A stretch of DNA of 64,000 nt from an uncultured Paracoccaceae bacterium (GTDB taxonomy: Bacteria > Pseudomonadota > Alphaproteobacteria > Rhodobacterales > Rhodobacteraceae). Below are positions 31,654 through 40,383 of the stretch, in pieces; position 1 is the stretch's first letter, and each line of letters opens with the position of its first letter. The stretch is taken from positions 310,001-374,000 of the forward strand of contig CANNFA010000003.1 of the NCBI GenBank assembly GCA_947503765.1. Reading direction: 5' to 3'. Both the position numbers and the translations under genes were made by a program. The notes below the pieces were generated by a model. The model saw only the letters and a list, made by a program, of their open reading frames with translations, was not told where the DNA came from and ran no database searches.

Positions 31654-32454
31654 TTATGCCCAGTCGGCGCCGAGGTCGTCGCGGGCGCGATCGATCCAGT
31701 GATCCCTGAGCCAGGGGCACGGCCGCGACCGGCGCAGCAGCGAGCCATGGTAGCCTTCCACCGCTTCGGGCATCTTGGGGCGCCCGTGAAAGCACACGAC
31801 GCGGGCATTTTCCGGCAGGCGCGGCGCGCGCAGCCAGTTGACCGGCGGCAGGCCGAGGCAATCGTGCTTGAAGCTGACCACCTGGTCCGGCGGAAGATAG
31901 GCGAATTCGCCCATCTCTTGCGCCAGCGTCGAGGTGTAGCGCTGTTCGCTGCCGCGCGCCTTCGCGACCTCGGCCGCAGGGTTGGCGGCGATACGCTCGT
32001 AGAGCCAGCCATGCCGCGCCGAATCGAACCGGAACACGCTGCCATGGCCGGTGGGGCGGCCGCGCCGCGCCTCGACCCAGTCGGCGCGCATCGCCACCTT
32101 TCCCGGCGCGAAGGCAAGGATATCGTCCAGCGCGCCGGTGATCACCACGTCCAGATCGAAGCCCAGCACCGGCCCGTCCTGCCCCGCGATCAGGCCGGGC
32201 CGGAACAGCGACACCTTGCGCATCGCGCCCTGCCGGTTGGCGACGGCGAGCGCGGCGGACATCGCGTCATGGAACGGCTCAACCGGCAGGGGCAGCACCT
32301 CGATATCCGGGTGCAAGCCATCGGCATCCTCGGTCATGCACAGGAACCTGACCGGCCGCGCGAGGTTGCGCCGCACGCCGGAATAGAGCCGGTTGACATA
32401 GGCGGGGCCGAAGGCCGTGCCCCACTTGATGCAGGCGATGGTTGCCGGACTCAT
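31654..32454 (-). CDS. DXD-type glycosyltransferase-like protein
   Basis: A 266-residue protein starting MSPATIACIKWGTAFGPAYV. The stretch PVRFLCMTEDADGL is followed by VLGFDLDVVITGALDDILAF with a DxD metal-binding motif, as in family 8-type glycosyltransferases acting on cell-envelope sugars. Later residues YLPPDQVVSFKHDCLG and VVCFHGRPKMPEAVEG recall the same fold. The sugar donor and acceptor are unknown. The ATG at 32454 is preferred to an upstream one at 32493. It is the last gene before the repeat and moaA on the other strand. Confidence 0.75.
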   Translation of the reverse strand: MSPATIACIKWGTAFGPAYVNRLYSGVRRNLARPVRFLCMTEDADGLHPDIEVLPLPVEPFHDAMSAALAVANRQGAMRKVSLFRPGLIAGQDGPVLGFDLDVVITGALDDILAFAPGKVAMRADWVEARRGRPTGHGSVFRFDSARHGWLYERIAANPAAEVAKARGSEQRYTSTLAQEMGEFAYLPPDQVVSFKHDCLGLPPVNWLRAPRLPENARVVCFHGRPKMPEAVEGYHGSLLRRSRPCPWLRDHWIDRARDDLGADWA

Positions 32455-32511
32455 GGGCACCTCCGCCGCCGGCGTAGCCTGTCCGTGCGGCAAAGGGAAG
32501 CGGCGCGGGGG

Positions 32512-33675
32512 TCAATCCAGCGGCAGCCGGGTTTCCACCATCTCGGCGAACCAGGAGCACCCGGCGGGGATGATCTCGTCGTTGAAATTGTAGCCGGCGC
32601 TGTGCACCGGGGCGCTGTCGCCGTTGCCCAGAAGAATGAAGGCGCCGGGCCGTTCCTCGAGCAGATAGGCGAAATCCTCGCCGCCCATGATCAGCGGCGC
32701 GTCGGCGCAGTCGCCGCCGACCTTGCGGGCGACCGCGATGGCATGTTCGGTGCCGGCCTCGGAATTCACCATGACCGGATAGCCGGGCATCCAGTCGACT
32801 TCGGCCTGCGCGCCGAAGGTCGCGGCGGTCGAGGTGGCGATATGTTTCAGCTTTTCGCCCGCCAGCTTGCGCACGCCCGCATCAAGGCTGCGGATCGTGC
32901 CTTTCAGCATCGCGGCGCCGGGGATCACGTTGAACGCATTCGAAGATGTCTTCAGCGCGGTGACGGAGACCACCACCTGCTGCGTCGGATCGACGTTGCG
33001 GCTGGCGACGGTCTGCAGGGCCAGCACCATGTGGCTGGCGGCAACCACCGGGTCCACGGTTTCATGCGGCTTGGCGGCGTGGCCGCCCTGCCCCGTCACG
33101 GTGATCGCGAACTGGTCGGTAGCGGCAAAGAACGGGCCGGGCCGGATCGCGAAGGTACCGGCGGGCACGCCGGGCCAGTTGTGCATCGCATAAACCTCGT
33201 CGATGCCGAACCGGTCCATCAGCCCGTCCTCGCACATCTCGCGGCCGCCGCCGCCGCCCTCTTCGGCGGGCTGGAAGATCAGGACGCAGGTTCCATCGAA
33301 ATTGCGCGTCTCGGCCAGGTATTTCGCCGCCCCGAGCAGCATGGCCGTGTGGCCGTCATGGCCGCAGGCATGCATCGCACCCGGAACGGTCGAGGCATAG
33401 TCCAGCCCCGTTTCCTCGTGGATCGGCAGCGCGTCCATGTCGGCGCGCAGCCCGATGGTGCGCCCGCCGGTATCGGTCTTGCCCCGGATCACCGCCACCA
33501 CGCCGGTGCGGCCGATCCCCTCGACCACCTCGTCGCAGCCGAAGTCGCGCAGCCGGTCCCGCACCAGCCCGGCGGTGCGGTGCACGTCGAACAGGATCTC
33601 GGGGTGGCGGTGGATGTCGCGCCGCCATTCGGTGATCTCGGGCAGCATTTCGGCGAAACGGTTCTTGATGGGCAT
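32512..33675 (-). CDS. M20 family amidohydrolase (hippurate hydrolase-like)
   Basis: A 387-residue metal-dependent hydrolase of the M20D type. The metal-site motifs are ADMDALPIHEETG and HACGHDGHTAMLLGAA, followed by FQPAEEGGGGGREM with the catalytic Glu and later IMGGEDFAYLL. A lid-like region with GQGGHAAKPHETVDPVV is typical of this family. It cleaves an amide bond of an N-acyl amino acid or a similar conjugate. The ATG at 33675 is used; longer starts are non-conserved. It has no close operon link but is 96 bp after the decarboxylase gene. Confidence 0.88.
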   Translation of the reverse strand: MPIKNRFAEMLPEITEWRRDIHRHPEILFDVHRTAGLVRDRLRDFGCDEVVEGIGRTGVVAVIRGKTDTGGRTIGLRADMDALPIHEETGLDYASTVPGAMHACGHDGHTAMLLGAAKYLAETRNFDGTCVLIFQPAEEGGGGGREMCEDGLMDRFGIDEVYAMHNWPGVPAGTFAIRPGPFFAATDQFAITVTGQGGHAAKPHETVDPVVAASHMVLALQTVASRNVDPTQQVVVSVTALKTSSNAFNVIPGAAMLKGTIRSLDAGVRKLAGEKLKHIATSTAATFGAQAEVDWMPGYPVMVNSEAGTEHAIAVARKVGGDCADAPLIMGGEDFAYLLEERPGAFILLGNGDSAPVHSAGYNFNDEIIPAGCSWFAEMVETRLPLD

Positions 33676-33771
33676 GTCGGCTCCTTCGGCTCCTGCGCCA
33701 TAGGTGGCGCAGAAGACGCGAAGCCTCAAGGCCCCCCCGCGGACGCCGGGTGCCGGCGGGGTGGCGGGGTG

Positions 33772-34941
33772 TCAGATCACGACCACGTCCAGCGGCGGAA
33801 AGCCGTTGAAGCCGACCGACGAATAGCTTGACGTGTAGGCGCCGGTGTTGCGGATGACGACGCGGTCGCCGGCCTTCAGCGTCAGCGGCAATTGCATCGG
33901 GCGCTTTTCGTACAGGACATCCACGCTGTCGCAGGACGGGCCGGCCAGAACGCAGGGCCCGGCGGGATCGCCGTCGCGCGACGTTGCCAGCGGGTAGCGG
34001 ATCGCCTCGTCCGTGGTTTCCGCCAGCCCCGAGAACTTGCCGATATCGAGATAGACCCAGCGGTACAGATCCGCGTCGTGCTTTTTCGACACCAGCAGCA
34101 CCTCGCAGGCGATCGCGCCCGCCTCGGCCACGAGGCCGCGGCCCGGCTCGGCCATGATGCGCGCGCCGGGAAAGCGCGCATCGACCATGGCGCGCACTTC
34201 GGCGGCATAGGCGGCCGGGGCGGTAACAGGCTCTGCGTAGAAGGCCGGGAAGCCGCCGCCGATATTGATCAAGGACAGCGCGTGGCCGGCCGCCTGCGCC
34301 GCCGCCCAGACACCGGCAACCGCATCCAGCACGCCGGACCACATCGACGGCGCGCGGGTCTGGCTGCCGACATGGAAGGACAGGCCGACCGGCTCGAGGC
34401 CAAGGTCGCGGGCGCGGTCCAGAAGTCCCTGCACCATCTCCGGCGCGCAGCCGAACTTGCGCGACAGCGGCCAGTCGGCAGCCGGGTTGTCGACCAGCAG
34501 GCGGATGTAGACGCGCGCGCCGGGGGCGTGTTCCGCGATCTTCTCCAGCTCTTCGGGGGCGTCGGCGGCGAACAGGTCGATCCCGGCCGCGTGGGCAAAG
34601 GCGATATCGGACGCGCGCTTGACCGTGTTGCCGAACGAGATCTGGTCGGGCCGTGCCCCCTGGCTCAGGCACAGCTCGATTTCCCCGCGCGAGGCGGCAT
34701 CGAAATGCGCGCCTTCCTGCACCAGGCGCTCGACGATCTCGCGCGCCGGGTTGGCCTTGACGGCATAGTGGATATCCGCATCGCCCAGACCGGATTTCAG
34801 CGCGTGAAAACGCGACGCGACAGCGTCCACGTCCAGCACCAGCGTGGGACGGTCGAAATCATGCTCGGCGATGAAACGCTCGGCACGCGAGGGAAAGAAA
34901 AAGGGATCGGCGGCGGCAAAGCCGCCTGTCAGCATCGTCAT
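33772..34941 (-). CDS. Fold-III PLP ornithine/lysine-type decarboxylase
   Basis: A 389-residue alanine-racemase-fold decarboxylase (ornithine/diaminopimelate decarboxylase family). The PLP lysine is in IHYAVKANPAREI, GGGFPAFYAEP and the catalytic MAEPGRGLVAEAGA follow, and the C-terminal cysteine motif is GPSCDSVDVL, characteristic of ornithine-type enzymes. It would make putrescine, or cadaverine if lysine is accepted; the two cannot be separated by eye. A second ATG six bases in is possible. The 115-nt leader has a promoter-like pair and conserved-looking structure, so control by an RNA leader is possible. Confidence 0.9.
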   Translation of the reverse strand: MTMLTGGFAAADPFFFPSRAERFIAEHDFDRPTLVLDVDAVASRFHALKSGLGDADIHYAVKANPAREIVERLVQEGAHFDAASRGEIELCLSQGARPDQISFGNTVKRASDIAFAHAAGIDLFAADAPEELEKIAEHAPGARVYIRLLVDNPAADWPLSRKFGCAPEMVQGLLDRARDLGLEPVGLSFHVGSQTRAPSMWSGVLDAVAGVWAAAQAAGHALSLINIGGGFPAFYAEPVTAPAAYAAEVRAMVDARFPGARIMAEPGRGLVAEAGAIACEVLLVSKKHDADLYRWVYLDIGKFSGLAETTDEAIRYPLATSRDGDPAGPCVLAGPSCDSVDVLYEKRPMQLPLTLKAGDRVVIRNTGAYTSSYSSVGFNGFPPLDVVVI

Positions 34942-35116
34942 GGGTCATCTCCGTCAGACCCGGCCATACATGACCGCTCAGTTCCAAGGGAGACGTTACC
35001 GTCGCTACGTAAACACGGGCTCGAGATGCCGGCCAGAGGCGCGTGCGTTGGCGTCTTGCGCGGGCATATGGGGCCGATCGCCGAGTCGCGCAAGACATTT
35101 TTTCGAACCGTTCGAA
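34942..35116 (-). promoter_or_regulatory. Promoter and structured leader of the decarboxylase gene
   Basis: On the minus strand TTGCGC (35093-35088) and CATATG (35070-35065), 17 bp apart, form a promoter-like pair. The same region has a perfect 10-bp inverted repeat (35053-35062 and 35087-35096) and a separate palindrome TTCGAAC-C-GTTCGAA (35102-35116). A leader of about 115 nt follows before the ATG and contains a tiny frame MYGRV* close to the start. Alphaproteobacterial ornithine decarboxylase genes can carry the speF leader RNA; whether this is one needs a covariance search. Confidence 0.5.
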
Positions 35117-35316
35117 GAAGGGTGAAGAAGTGCGCGCATGCGCGCCGGCCGGGGCCTGCCGGACAAGTCGCGCATCGCCGTAAACCCCGTCTTAACCCGC
35201 GCCGTGCCATGCCTGTTTCCGGCGGCGCGCCCCGCCTGCCCTTCGGGTCGATCCCGCAGGATGCGGACGCGCGCCGCCACGCGAAATCCGGGGAAAAGTG
35301 GACGTGAAAAGCGGCG

Positions 35317-35350
35317 AAACCTCCCGCCCCAATTACGGGGCGGGAGGTTT
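35317..35350. terminator. Strong hairpin downstream of pntB
   Basis: Arms AAACCTCCCGCCCC (35317-35330) and GGGGCGGGAGGTTT (35337-35350) pair perfectly over 14 bp with a 6-nt loop and a U-run at each end. It lies about 230 bp after the pntB stop, in a 634-bp gap between pntB and the decarboxylase gene. In the minus direction it would end the pntAB transcript. It might also be the 3' end of a small RNA. The remaining gap shows a second imperfect hairpin (AGAGCAGG...CCTGCTCT, 35417-35449) and no ORF. Confidence 0.7.
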
Positions 35351-35464
35351 CGGGCCCGGAACCCCCGGGCCGCTCTGCACAGATTGCGCGGCCCGGGTTG
35401 AGAAAGGGTGAACGCCAGAGCAGGTTTCGCCCAGGCGGCCCCCTGCTCTGCGAAACGCGCCTTG

Positions 35465-35576
35465 GAGCATGTCGCGTTCAATTGAATTCAGCCGCCGGGG
35501 CGAACGCGCCCTTCTTCGAAAACGCTGCCTCCCCCCGGCGGCGCACTACTTGAATCCGAATGCCCGCGACACGTTC
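35465..35576. repeat. Long imperfect palindromic element next to pntB, copy 1
   Basis: The outer arms are GAGCATGTCGCG (35465-35476) and CGCGACACGTTC (35565-35576), pairing with one wobble and one mismatch. Inner sequence continues to pair weakly (TTCAATTGAATTCAG against TTGAATCCGAATGC). The right arm runs into the pntB stop codon. A similar element sits at 49550-49665, with the shared arm core GAGCATGT and an internal GAATTC. Such elements may act at the mRNA 3' end or be remnants of mobile palindromes. Confidence 0.5.
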
Positions 35577-37021
35577 TAATCGACTTTCGGCAGCAATTCG
35601 TCCAGCGACTTCTTGGCATCGCCGTAGAACATCCGCGTGTTGTCCTTGAAGAACAGCGGGTTCTCGATCCCCGAATAACCGGTCCCCTGCCCGCGCTTGG
35701 ACACGAAGACCTGTTTGGCCTTCCACACTTCCAGCACCGGCATCCCCGCGATCGGGCTGTTCGGATCGTCCTGCGCGGCCGGGTTCACGATGTCGTTGGA
35801 GCCGATCACGATCGCCACGTCGGTGGATGGAAAGTCGTCGTTGATCTCGTCCATTTCCAGCACGATGTCATAGGGTACCTTGGCCTCGGCCAGCAGCACG
35901 TTCATGTGCCCCGGCAGGCGCCCCGCGACCGGGTGGATGGCAAAGCGCACCTGCTTGCCGGCGGCGCGCAGCTTGCGGGTCAACTCGCTGACCGAGCCTT
36001 GCGCCTGCGCCACGGCCATGCCGTAGCCGGGAACGATGATGACGCTGTCCGCGTCGTTCAGCGCATTCGCCACACCGTCCGCGTCGATCGGCACCATCTC
36101 GCCCTCGATCTCCTGCGCGGGGCCCGACGTGCCGCCGAAGCCGCCCAGGATCACCGACACGAACTGCCGGTTCATCGCGCGGCACATGATGTAGCTCAGG
36201 ATCGCGCCCGAAGAGCCGACCAGCGCGCCGGTGACGATCAGCAGATCGTTGCCCAGCGTAAAGCCGATCGCGGCGGCCGCCCAGCCGGAATAGGAGTTCA
36301 GCATCGACACCACCACCGGCATGTCGGCCCCGCCGATCCCCATGATCAGGTGCCAGCCGATGAACCCGGCGATCAGCGCCATCAGCACCATCGTCCAGGC
36401 CCCCGCGCCGCCCCAGTACAGGAAGCCGAGGATCAGGCAGACGGCCAAGGCCGCCGCGTTCAGCATGTGTCCGCCCGGCAGCTTTTCGGGCTTGCCGTCG
36501 ATCTTGCCCGCCAGCTTGCCGAAGGCCACGACCGAGCCGGTGAAGGTGATCGCGCCGATGAAGATGCCGAGGAACACCTCGACCTTCAGGATCGCGATCT
36601 CGACCGCATCCTTGGTCCACAGGCTTTCGCCGAAGCCGGTCAGGTCGGCATCGGCCAGCGCGGTGCCGGCGGCCTTCATGTCGTTGACCGCGCTCAGCAT
36701 CACGTCGGCGTTCAGCCCGATGAACACCGCCGCCAGCCCGACGAAGGAATGCAGCGCCGCGACGAGCTGCGGCATCTCGGTCATCTGCACGCGCATGGCG
36801 ACGATCGTGCCGGCGACGGCGCCGCCGGCCACGGCGACGAGGATCAGGAACAGGTTGGACACGCCCGGCCCGAAGATCGTGGCGACCATCGCCAGGAACA
36901 TCCCCGCGATGCCGTACCAGATCGCCCGCTTGGCGCTTTCCTGGTTGCTCAGCCCGCCCAGCGACAGGATGAACAGGATGGAGGCCGCAATATAGACGGC
37001 CGAAACGAAACCGGCAGACAT
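35576..37021 (-). CDS. pntB: NAD(P) transhydrogenase subunit beta
   Basis: A 481-residue protein. Residues 1-260 hold eight or nine membrane helices ([20 protein letters not shown] and others). The C-terminal NADP domain contains [20 protein letters not shown] and [20 protein letters not shown], then the acidic [20 protein letters not shown] and [20 protein letters not shown]. PntAB couples hydride transfer from NADH to NADP+ with proton flow. The gene is 17 bp after pntA. Two fused subunits rather than the three-gene form of some alphaproteobacteria. Confidence 0.95.
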   Translation of the reverse strand: MSAGFVSAVYIAASILFILSLGGLSNQESAKRAIWYGIAGMFLAMVATIFGPGVSNLFLILVAVAGGAVAGTIVAMRVQMTEMPQLVAALHSFVGLAAVFIGLNADVMLSAVNDMKAAGTALADADLTGFGESLWTKDAVEIAILKVEVFLGIFIGAITFTGSVVAFGKLAGKIDGKPEKLPGGHMLNAAALAVCLILGFLYWGGAGAWTMVLMALIAGFIGWHLIMGIGGADMPVVVSMLNSYSGWAAAAIGFTLGNDLLIVTGALVGSSGAILSYIMCRAMNRQFVSVILGGFGGTSGPAQEIEGEMVPIDADGVANALNDADSVIIVPGYGMAVAQAQGSVSELTRKLRAAGKQVRFAIHPVAGRLPGHMNVLLAEAKVPYDIVLEMDEINDDFPSTDVAIVIGSNDIVNPAAQDDPNSPIAGMPVLEVWKAKQVFVSKRGQGTGYSGIENPLFFKDNTRMFYGDAKKSLDELLPKVD

Positions 37022-37038
37022 CTTTCGCTACCCCCTTC

Positions 37039-38613
37039 TCAGGATTTCTGGAACATGGCGAGCATCCGGCGCGTGACCAGGAAGCCCCCCACGATGTTGA
37101 TCGACGCGATCAGGACGGCGATGAAACTCAGCAACACCACCAGCCAGCTGGAGGCCCCGATCTGCAGCAGCGCGCCGACCACGATGATCCCCGAGATCGC
37201 GTTGGTTACCGCCATCAGCGGCGTGTGCAGCGCGTGGCTGACATTCCAGATTACCTGGAAGCCGACGAAACAGGCCAGCGCGAAGACGATGAGATGCGCC
37301 ATGAAGCTTGCGGGCGCGAACGAGCCGATCAGCATCAGCACCAGCGTTCCGACCGCCAGGTAGGTGATCTGCTGCTTGGTCGCCTTGCGGAAGGCGCGCG
37401 TCTCGGCGGCGCGCTTTTCCTCGGGGGTCAGTTCCTTTGGCGCCTCGCGCCTTGGCGCCGCGGCGATGGCCGGCACCTTGGGCGGCGGCGGCGGAAAGGT
37501 GATCGCCCCGGCATGGGTGATCGTGGCGCCGCGGATCACGTCGTCCTCCATGTCGTGCACGACCTTCCCGTCCTTTTCGGGCGTCAGGTCGGTCATCATG
37601 TGGCGCACGTTGTTGGCGAACAGCGTCGACGATTGCGTGGCCATGCGGCTGGGAAAATCGGTGTAGCCGACGATGGTGACGCCGTTTTCGGTCACGATCT
37701 TCTCGTCCGGCACGGTCAGCTCGCAATTTCCGCCCCGCTCGGCGGCGAGATCGACGATGACCGAGCCGGGCTTCATCGCCTCTACCATGTCCCTGGTCCA
37801 CAGCACCGGCGCGTCGCGGTTCGGGATCAGCGCGGTGCTGATGACGATGTCCATCTCCGGCGCAAGCTCGCGGAACTTGGCGAGCTGCTTTTCGCGAAAT
37901 TCCGGGCTGGAGGGCGCGGCGTAGCCGCCGGTGGCGGCGCTGTCCTGCGATGTCTCGTCGAAGTCGAGGAACACGAACTCGGCGCCCATGCTCTCGATCT
38001 GCTCGGACACTTCGGGGCGCACGTCGAAGGCGAAGGTCATCGCGCCGAGGCTGGTCGCGGTGCCGATCGCCGACAGCCCGGCCACGCCGGCGCCCACCAC
38101 CAGCACCTTCGCGGGCGGAACCTTGCCCGCCGCCGTCACCTGCCCGGTGAAGAACCGGCCGAAATTGCCCCCCGCCTCGATCACCGCGCGGTAGCCGGCG
38201 ATGTTGGCCATCGACGACAGCGCGTCCATCTTCTGGGCGCGGCTGATCCGCGGCACCATGTCCATGGCGATGACATTGGCGCTCTTGCCTTTGGCAAGCT
38301 CCATCAGCGGCTCGTTGGCGCCCGGATAGAAGAAGGAAATCAGCGTCTGGCCCTTCTTCAGGCGCTTCACCTCGGTTTCGGTGGGCGGGCGCACCTTGGC
38401 GACGATGTCCACCGCCTTCCACAGGGCGGCGGCGGAGGCGATCACCTCGACCCCGGCGGCCTTGTAGGCGGCATCGGTGAACCCGGCGGCCAGGCCGGCC
38501 CCGCTTTCGATGGCGCACCCGTAGCCGAGCTTTTGCAATTGCCCGGCGCTGTCGGGGGTCATCGCCACCCGTGCCTCGCCGTCCAGAACCTCTTTCGGCG
38601 TTCCAATCTTCAC
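37039..38613 (-). CDS. pntA: NAD(P) transhydrogenase subunit alpha
   Basis: A 524-residue protein with the NAD-binding domain ([20 protein letters not shown] at the start, then [20 protein letters not shown]) and the mobile loop [19 protein letters not shown], followed by a Pro/Ala linker with Lys/Glu-rich coil ([20 protein letters not shown]) and four C-terminal membrane helices ([20 protein letters not shown] onward). It binds NAD(H) and hands hydride to PntB. The first gene of the operon; its start is an ATG. Confidence 0.95.
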   Translation of the reverse strand: MKIGTPKEVLDGEARVAMTPDSAGQLQKLGYGCAIESGAGLAAGFTDAAYKAAGVEVIASAAALWKAVDIVAKVRPPTETEVKRLKKGQTLISFFYPGANEPLMELAKGKSANVIAMDMVPRISRAQKMDALSSMANIAGYRAVIEAGGNFGRFFTGQVTAAGKVPPAKVLVVGAGVAGLSAIGTATSLGAMTFAFDVRPEVSEQIESMGAEFVFLDFDETSQDSAATGGYAAPSSPEFREKQLAKFRELAPEMDIVISTALIPNRDAPVLWTRDMVEAMKPGSVIVDLAAERGGNCELTVPDEKIVTENGVTIVGYTDFPSRMATQSSTLFANNVRHMMTDLTPEKDGKVVHDMEDDVIRGATITHAGAITFPPPPPKVPAIAAAPRREAPKELTPEEKRAAETRAFRKATKQQITYLAVGTLVLMLIGSFAPASFMAHLIVFALACFVGFQVIWNVSHALHTPLMAVTNAISGIIVVGALLQIGASSWLVVLLSFIAVLIASINIVGGFLVTRRMLAMFQKS

Positions 38614-38733
38614 GTGTGTCGTCCCCCCTCGTGGCGGCTGTGCCGGCCTGTATCGCCGGTTTTCCGGCTCCTGTTATCGTGCCGCGCGGCCATCCTCAAG
38701 CGATTGGCGCGCGCCGCTGCCCCGCCCCCCGGC

Positions 38734-39177
38734 TCAGAGCCAGCGCCGGGTGCGCGCGCGGTAGCTTTCGAACGCGGCGGGAAAGGCATCGCCCAGCCGT
38801 GCCTCTTCGGGCAGGATGAAACGCACCCGCAGGATCCAGGCAAACAGGGGCACCAGCACCAGCGGCAAAGCCGCGCGCCAGTACAGCACCGCGCCCGCGA
38901 GGATCAGCACGTCGCCGAGGTAGATCGGGTTGCGGCTGAACCGGTAGATGCCCGTGGCGATCAGCGATCGCGGCACCTCGTGCGGCACGATCGTGGTCTT
39001 GGCGCGCAGGAAATGCGCCGCCGCCGCCGCCATCAGCGCCAGCCCGGCCAGCACCAGAAGCGGCCCGGCCAGTTCGGCCCAGTCGCCGAAGGCGGGTGCG
39101 GGCACGGCCAGGCCGGCGAGCCGGGCGAGGACCAGCGCGGCGGCCAGCCAGACCGGGGGCATGTCGATCCATTTCAT
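38734..39177 (-). CDS. Isoprenylcysteine carboxyl methyltransferase-like membrane protein (own start)
   Basis: From the ATG at 39177 this is a 147-residue integral membrane protein starting MKWIDMPPVWLAAALVLARL, with four helices and the signature GIYRFSRNPIYLGDVLILAG followed by PEEARLGDAFPAAFESYRAR, typical of the ICMT/phospholipid methyltransferase group. The frame upstream stays open all the way into the DUF2235 gene, so a longer fused protein is also possible (see 38734-40353). The natural length of the family, and repeats in the linker, support the short form. Confidence 0.65.
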   Translation of the reverse strand: MKWIDMPPVWLAAALVLARLAGLAVPAPAFGDWAELAGPLLVLAGLALMAAAAAHFLRAKTTIVPHEVPRSLIATGIYRFSRNPIYLGDVLILAGAVLYWRAALPLVLVPLFAWILRVRFILPEEARLGDAFPAAFESYRARTRRWL

Positions 39178-40353
39178 CGCGGCGACGCTACCGGGTACCG
39201 GCGGCGGAGGCAATCCGCCGGGCACGGCATCGGGCGCCGGATCGGATCGCGGTGCGATCCGATCCGGCGGGGGGCGCTGCCCCCCGGACCCCCCGAGGTA
39301 TTTCGGGCAAGATGAGGAAGAAAGCGGGGCCGTGCCAGGGTGTGCCGAGGGATGGATCGATTCCGACGGGTCGGTGCCGATCACCCGGCGCGCGCGCAGC
39401 ACGAACACCTTGCCCCAGCCCCGCGTGGTGCCGACCGAGGGCGCTTCGGGATCGCAGGGCAGCCGGCCCCTCCAGCCTTCGGGCAGCGGCAGGCCGCAGC
39501 TTTCGGCCTTTTCCAGCATCCAGACCAGCGGGATATTGGCGAGCGGGCGCGCCGCCTCGAAGCCCGAAAGCTGGCCGCCGACATCGCCGTGGGTGCCGCG
39601 GAACCAGACCTGTTCCACCTGGCCGGAATAGCCGTTCGTGCTGCGCCACAGCACCGGCGCAAAGGCGACGCGGGTTTCGTCCATCGCCAGCGCCTGGAAG
39701 CCGCGCAGGATATGCGCCCCCAGCGCGTCGCTGTGAAATTGGTGCGCCCGTTCGCTCCATTTCCAGATCACCGGCAGCCGCAGCCCCAGCGCCTTGACGG
39801 TGTCCCAGACGCCGACCATCTCGATCTCGACGCGCGGGTGGCACCGCTTGCGCCGGAACAGCGCCTGCATCGGTGTCTCGCCCCCGTTCCGGTAATAGCG
39901 GTAGGCGAGCCGCACGTTGCGTTCGGTGGCGCAATCGGCGCGCAGCAGGCCGACCCGGTCGATCAGCCCGGCCAGCGAGCGCACCGCGTAGGCGCCGCGC
40001 GAATAGCCGAACAGGAAGATCCGGTCGCCGGGCCGGTAGCGCGAGGCGATGTGGCCGTAAACCCGGCGGATCTGCCGGTTGATGCCGCGCCCCTCGATCA
40101 CGTCGAGCGAGTTGCGCCAGCTGTCCCACTGGATCCCGGCCTCGTAGCGCAGGTTCAGCCGGTGATGCGGCGCGGTCTCGCCGAGCAGCATGTAGAGCTG
40201 CCCGGCATTGGTCGCATCGCCGTTGTCGAGCGACGACATCGTGCCATCGAGGATCACCACGTGATCGACCCGGCCCCGCACCGGGCCGGCCGGCCGTGTC
40301 CTGATGCGCGGGCGCAGGCGCAGCCATCCCAGAATGCGGTCGCGCCAGCGCAT
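38734..40353 (-). CDS. DUF2235 alpha/beta-hydrolase-like protein, open frame continuing into methyltransferase
   Basis: The 539-residue frame starts MRWRDRILGWLRLRPRIRTR. Residues about 28-325 are a DUF2235 domain: DHVVILDGTMSSLDNGD, YGHIASRYRPGDRIFLFG then FGYSRGAYAVRSLAG with the nucleophile Ser in GYSRG, and HGDVGGQLSGFE with Asp/His. DUF2235 proteins include phospholipase-type effectors and cytosolic hydrolases. After DPSESIHPSA the frame crosses a 15-bp inverted repeat and the GGGGGGC element without a stop and enters the methyltransferase. A real fusion, a lost stop codon, or a sequencing slip would all look like this. Confidence 0.6.
   Translation of the reverse strand: MRWRDRILGWLRLRPRIRTRPAGPVRGRVDHVVILDGTMSSLDNGDATNAGQLYMLLGETAPHHRLNLRYEAGIQWDSWRNSLDVIEGRGINRQIRRVYGHIASRYRPGDRIFLFGYSRGAYAVRSLAGLIDRVGLLRADCATERNVRLAYRYYRNGGETPMQALFRRKRCHPRVEIEMVGVWDTVKALGLRLPVIWKWSERAHQFHSDALGAHILRGFQALAMDETRVAFAPVLWRSTNGYSGQVEQVWFRGTHGDVGGQLSGFEAARPLANIPLVWMLEKAESCGLPLPEGWRGRLPCDPEAPSVGTTRGWGKVFVLRARRVIGTDPSESIHPSAHPGTAPLSSSSCPKYLGGSGGQRPPPDRIAPRSDPAPDAVPGGLPPPPVPGSVAAMKWIDMPPVWLAAALVLARLAGLAVPAPAFGDWAELAGPLLVLAGLALMAAAAAHFLRAKTTIVPHEVPRSLIATGIYRFSRNPIYLGDVLILAGAVLYWRAALPLVLVPLFAWILRVRFILPEEARLGDAFPAAFESYRARTRRWL
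39236..39316. repeat. Dispersed GGGGGGC-hairpin repeat, copy 3, with adjacent 15-bp inverted repeat
   Basis: At 39236-39268 is a perfect inverted repeat with 15-bp arms and a GGT loop (left arm GCCGGATCGGATCGC). It touches GGGGGGC (39269-39275) and GCCCCCC (39279-39285), followed by CCCCCCGAGGTATTTCGGGC and AAGATGAGGAAGA, the same tail as copy 1. It lies inside the open frame between the DUF2235 and methyltransferase coding parts. Confidence 0.75.
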
Positions 40354-40383
40354 CGGCCCCTACCCCATCGCGCGAACGCGGCG

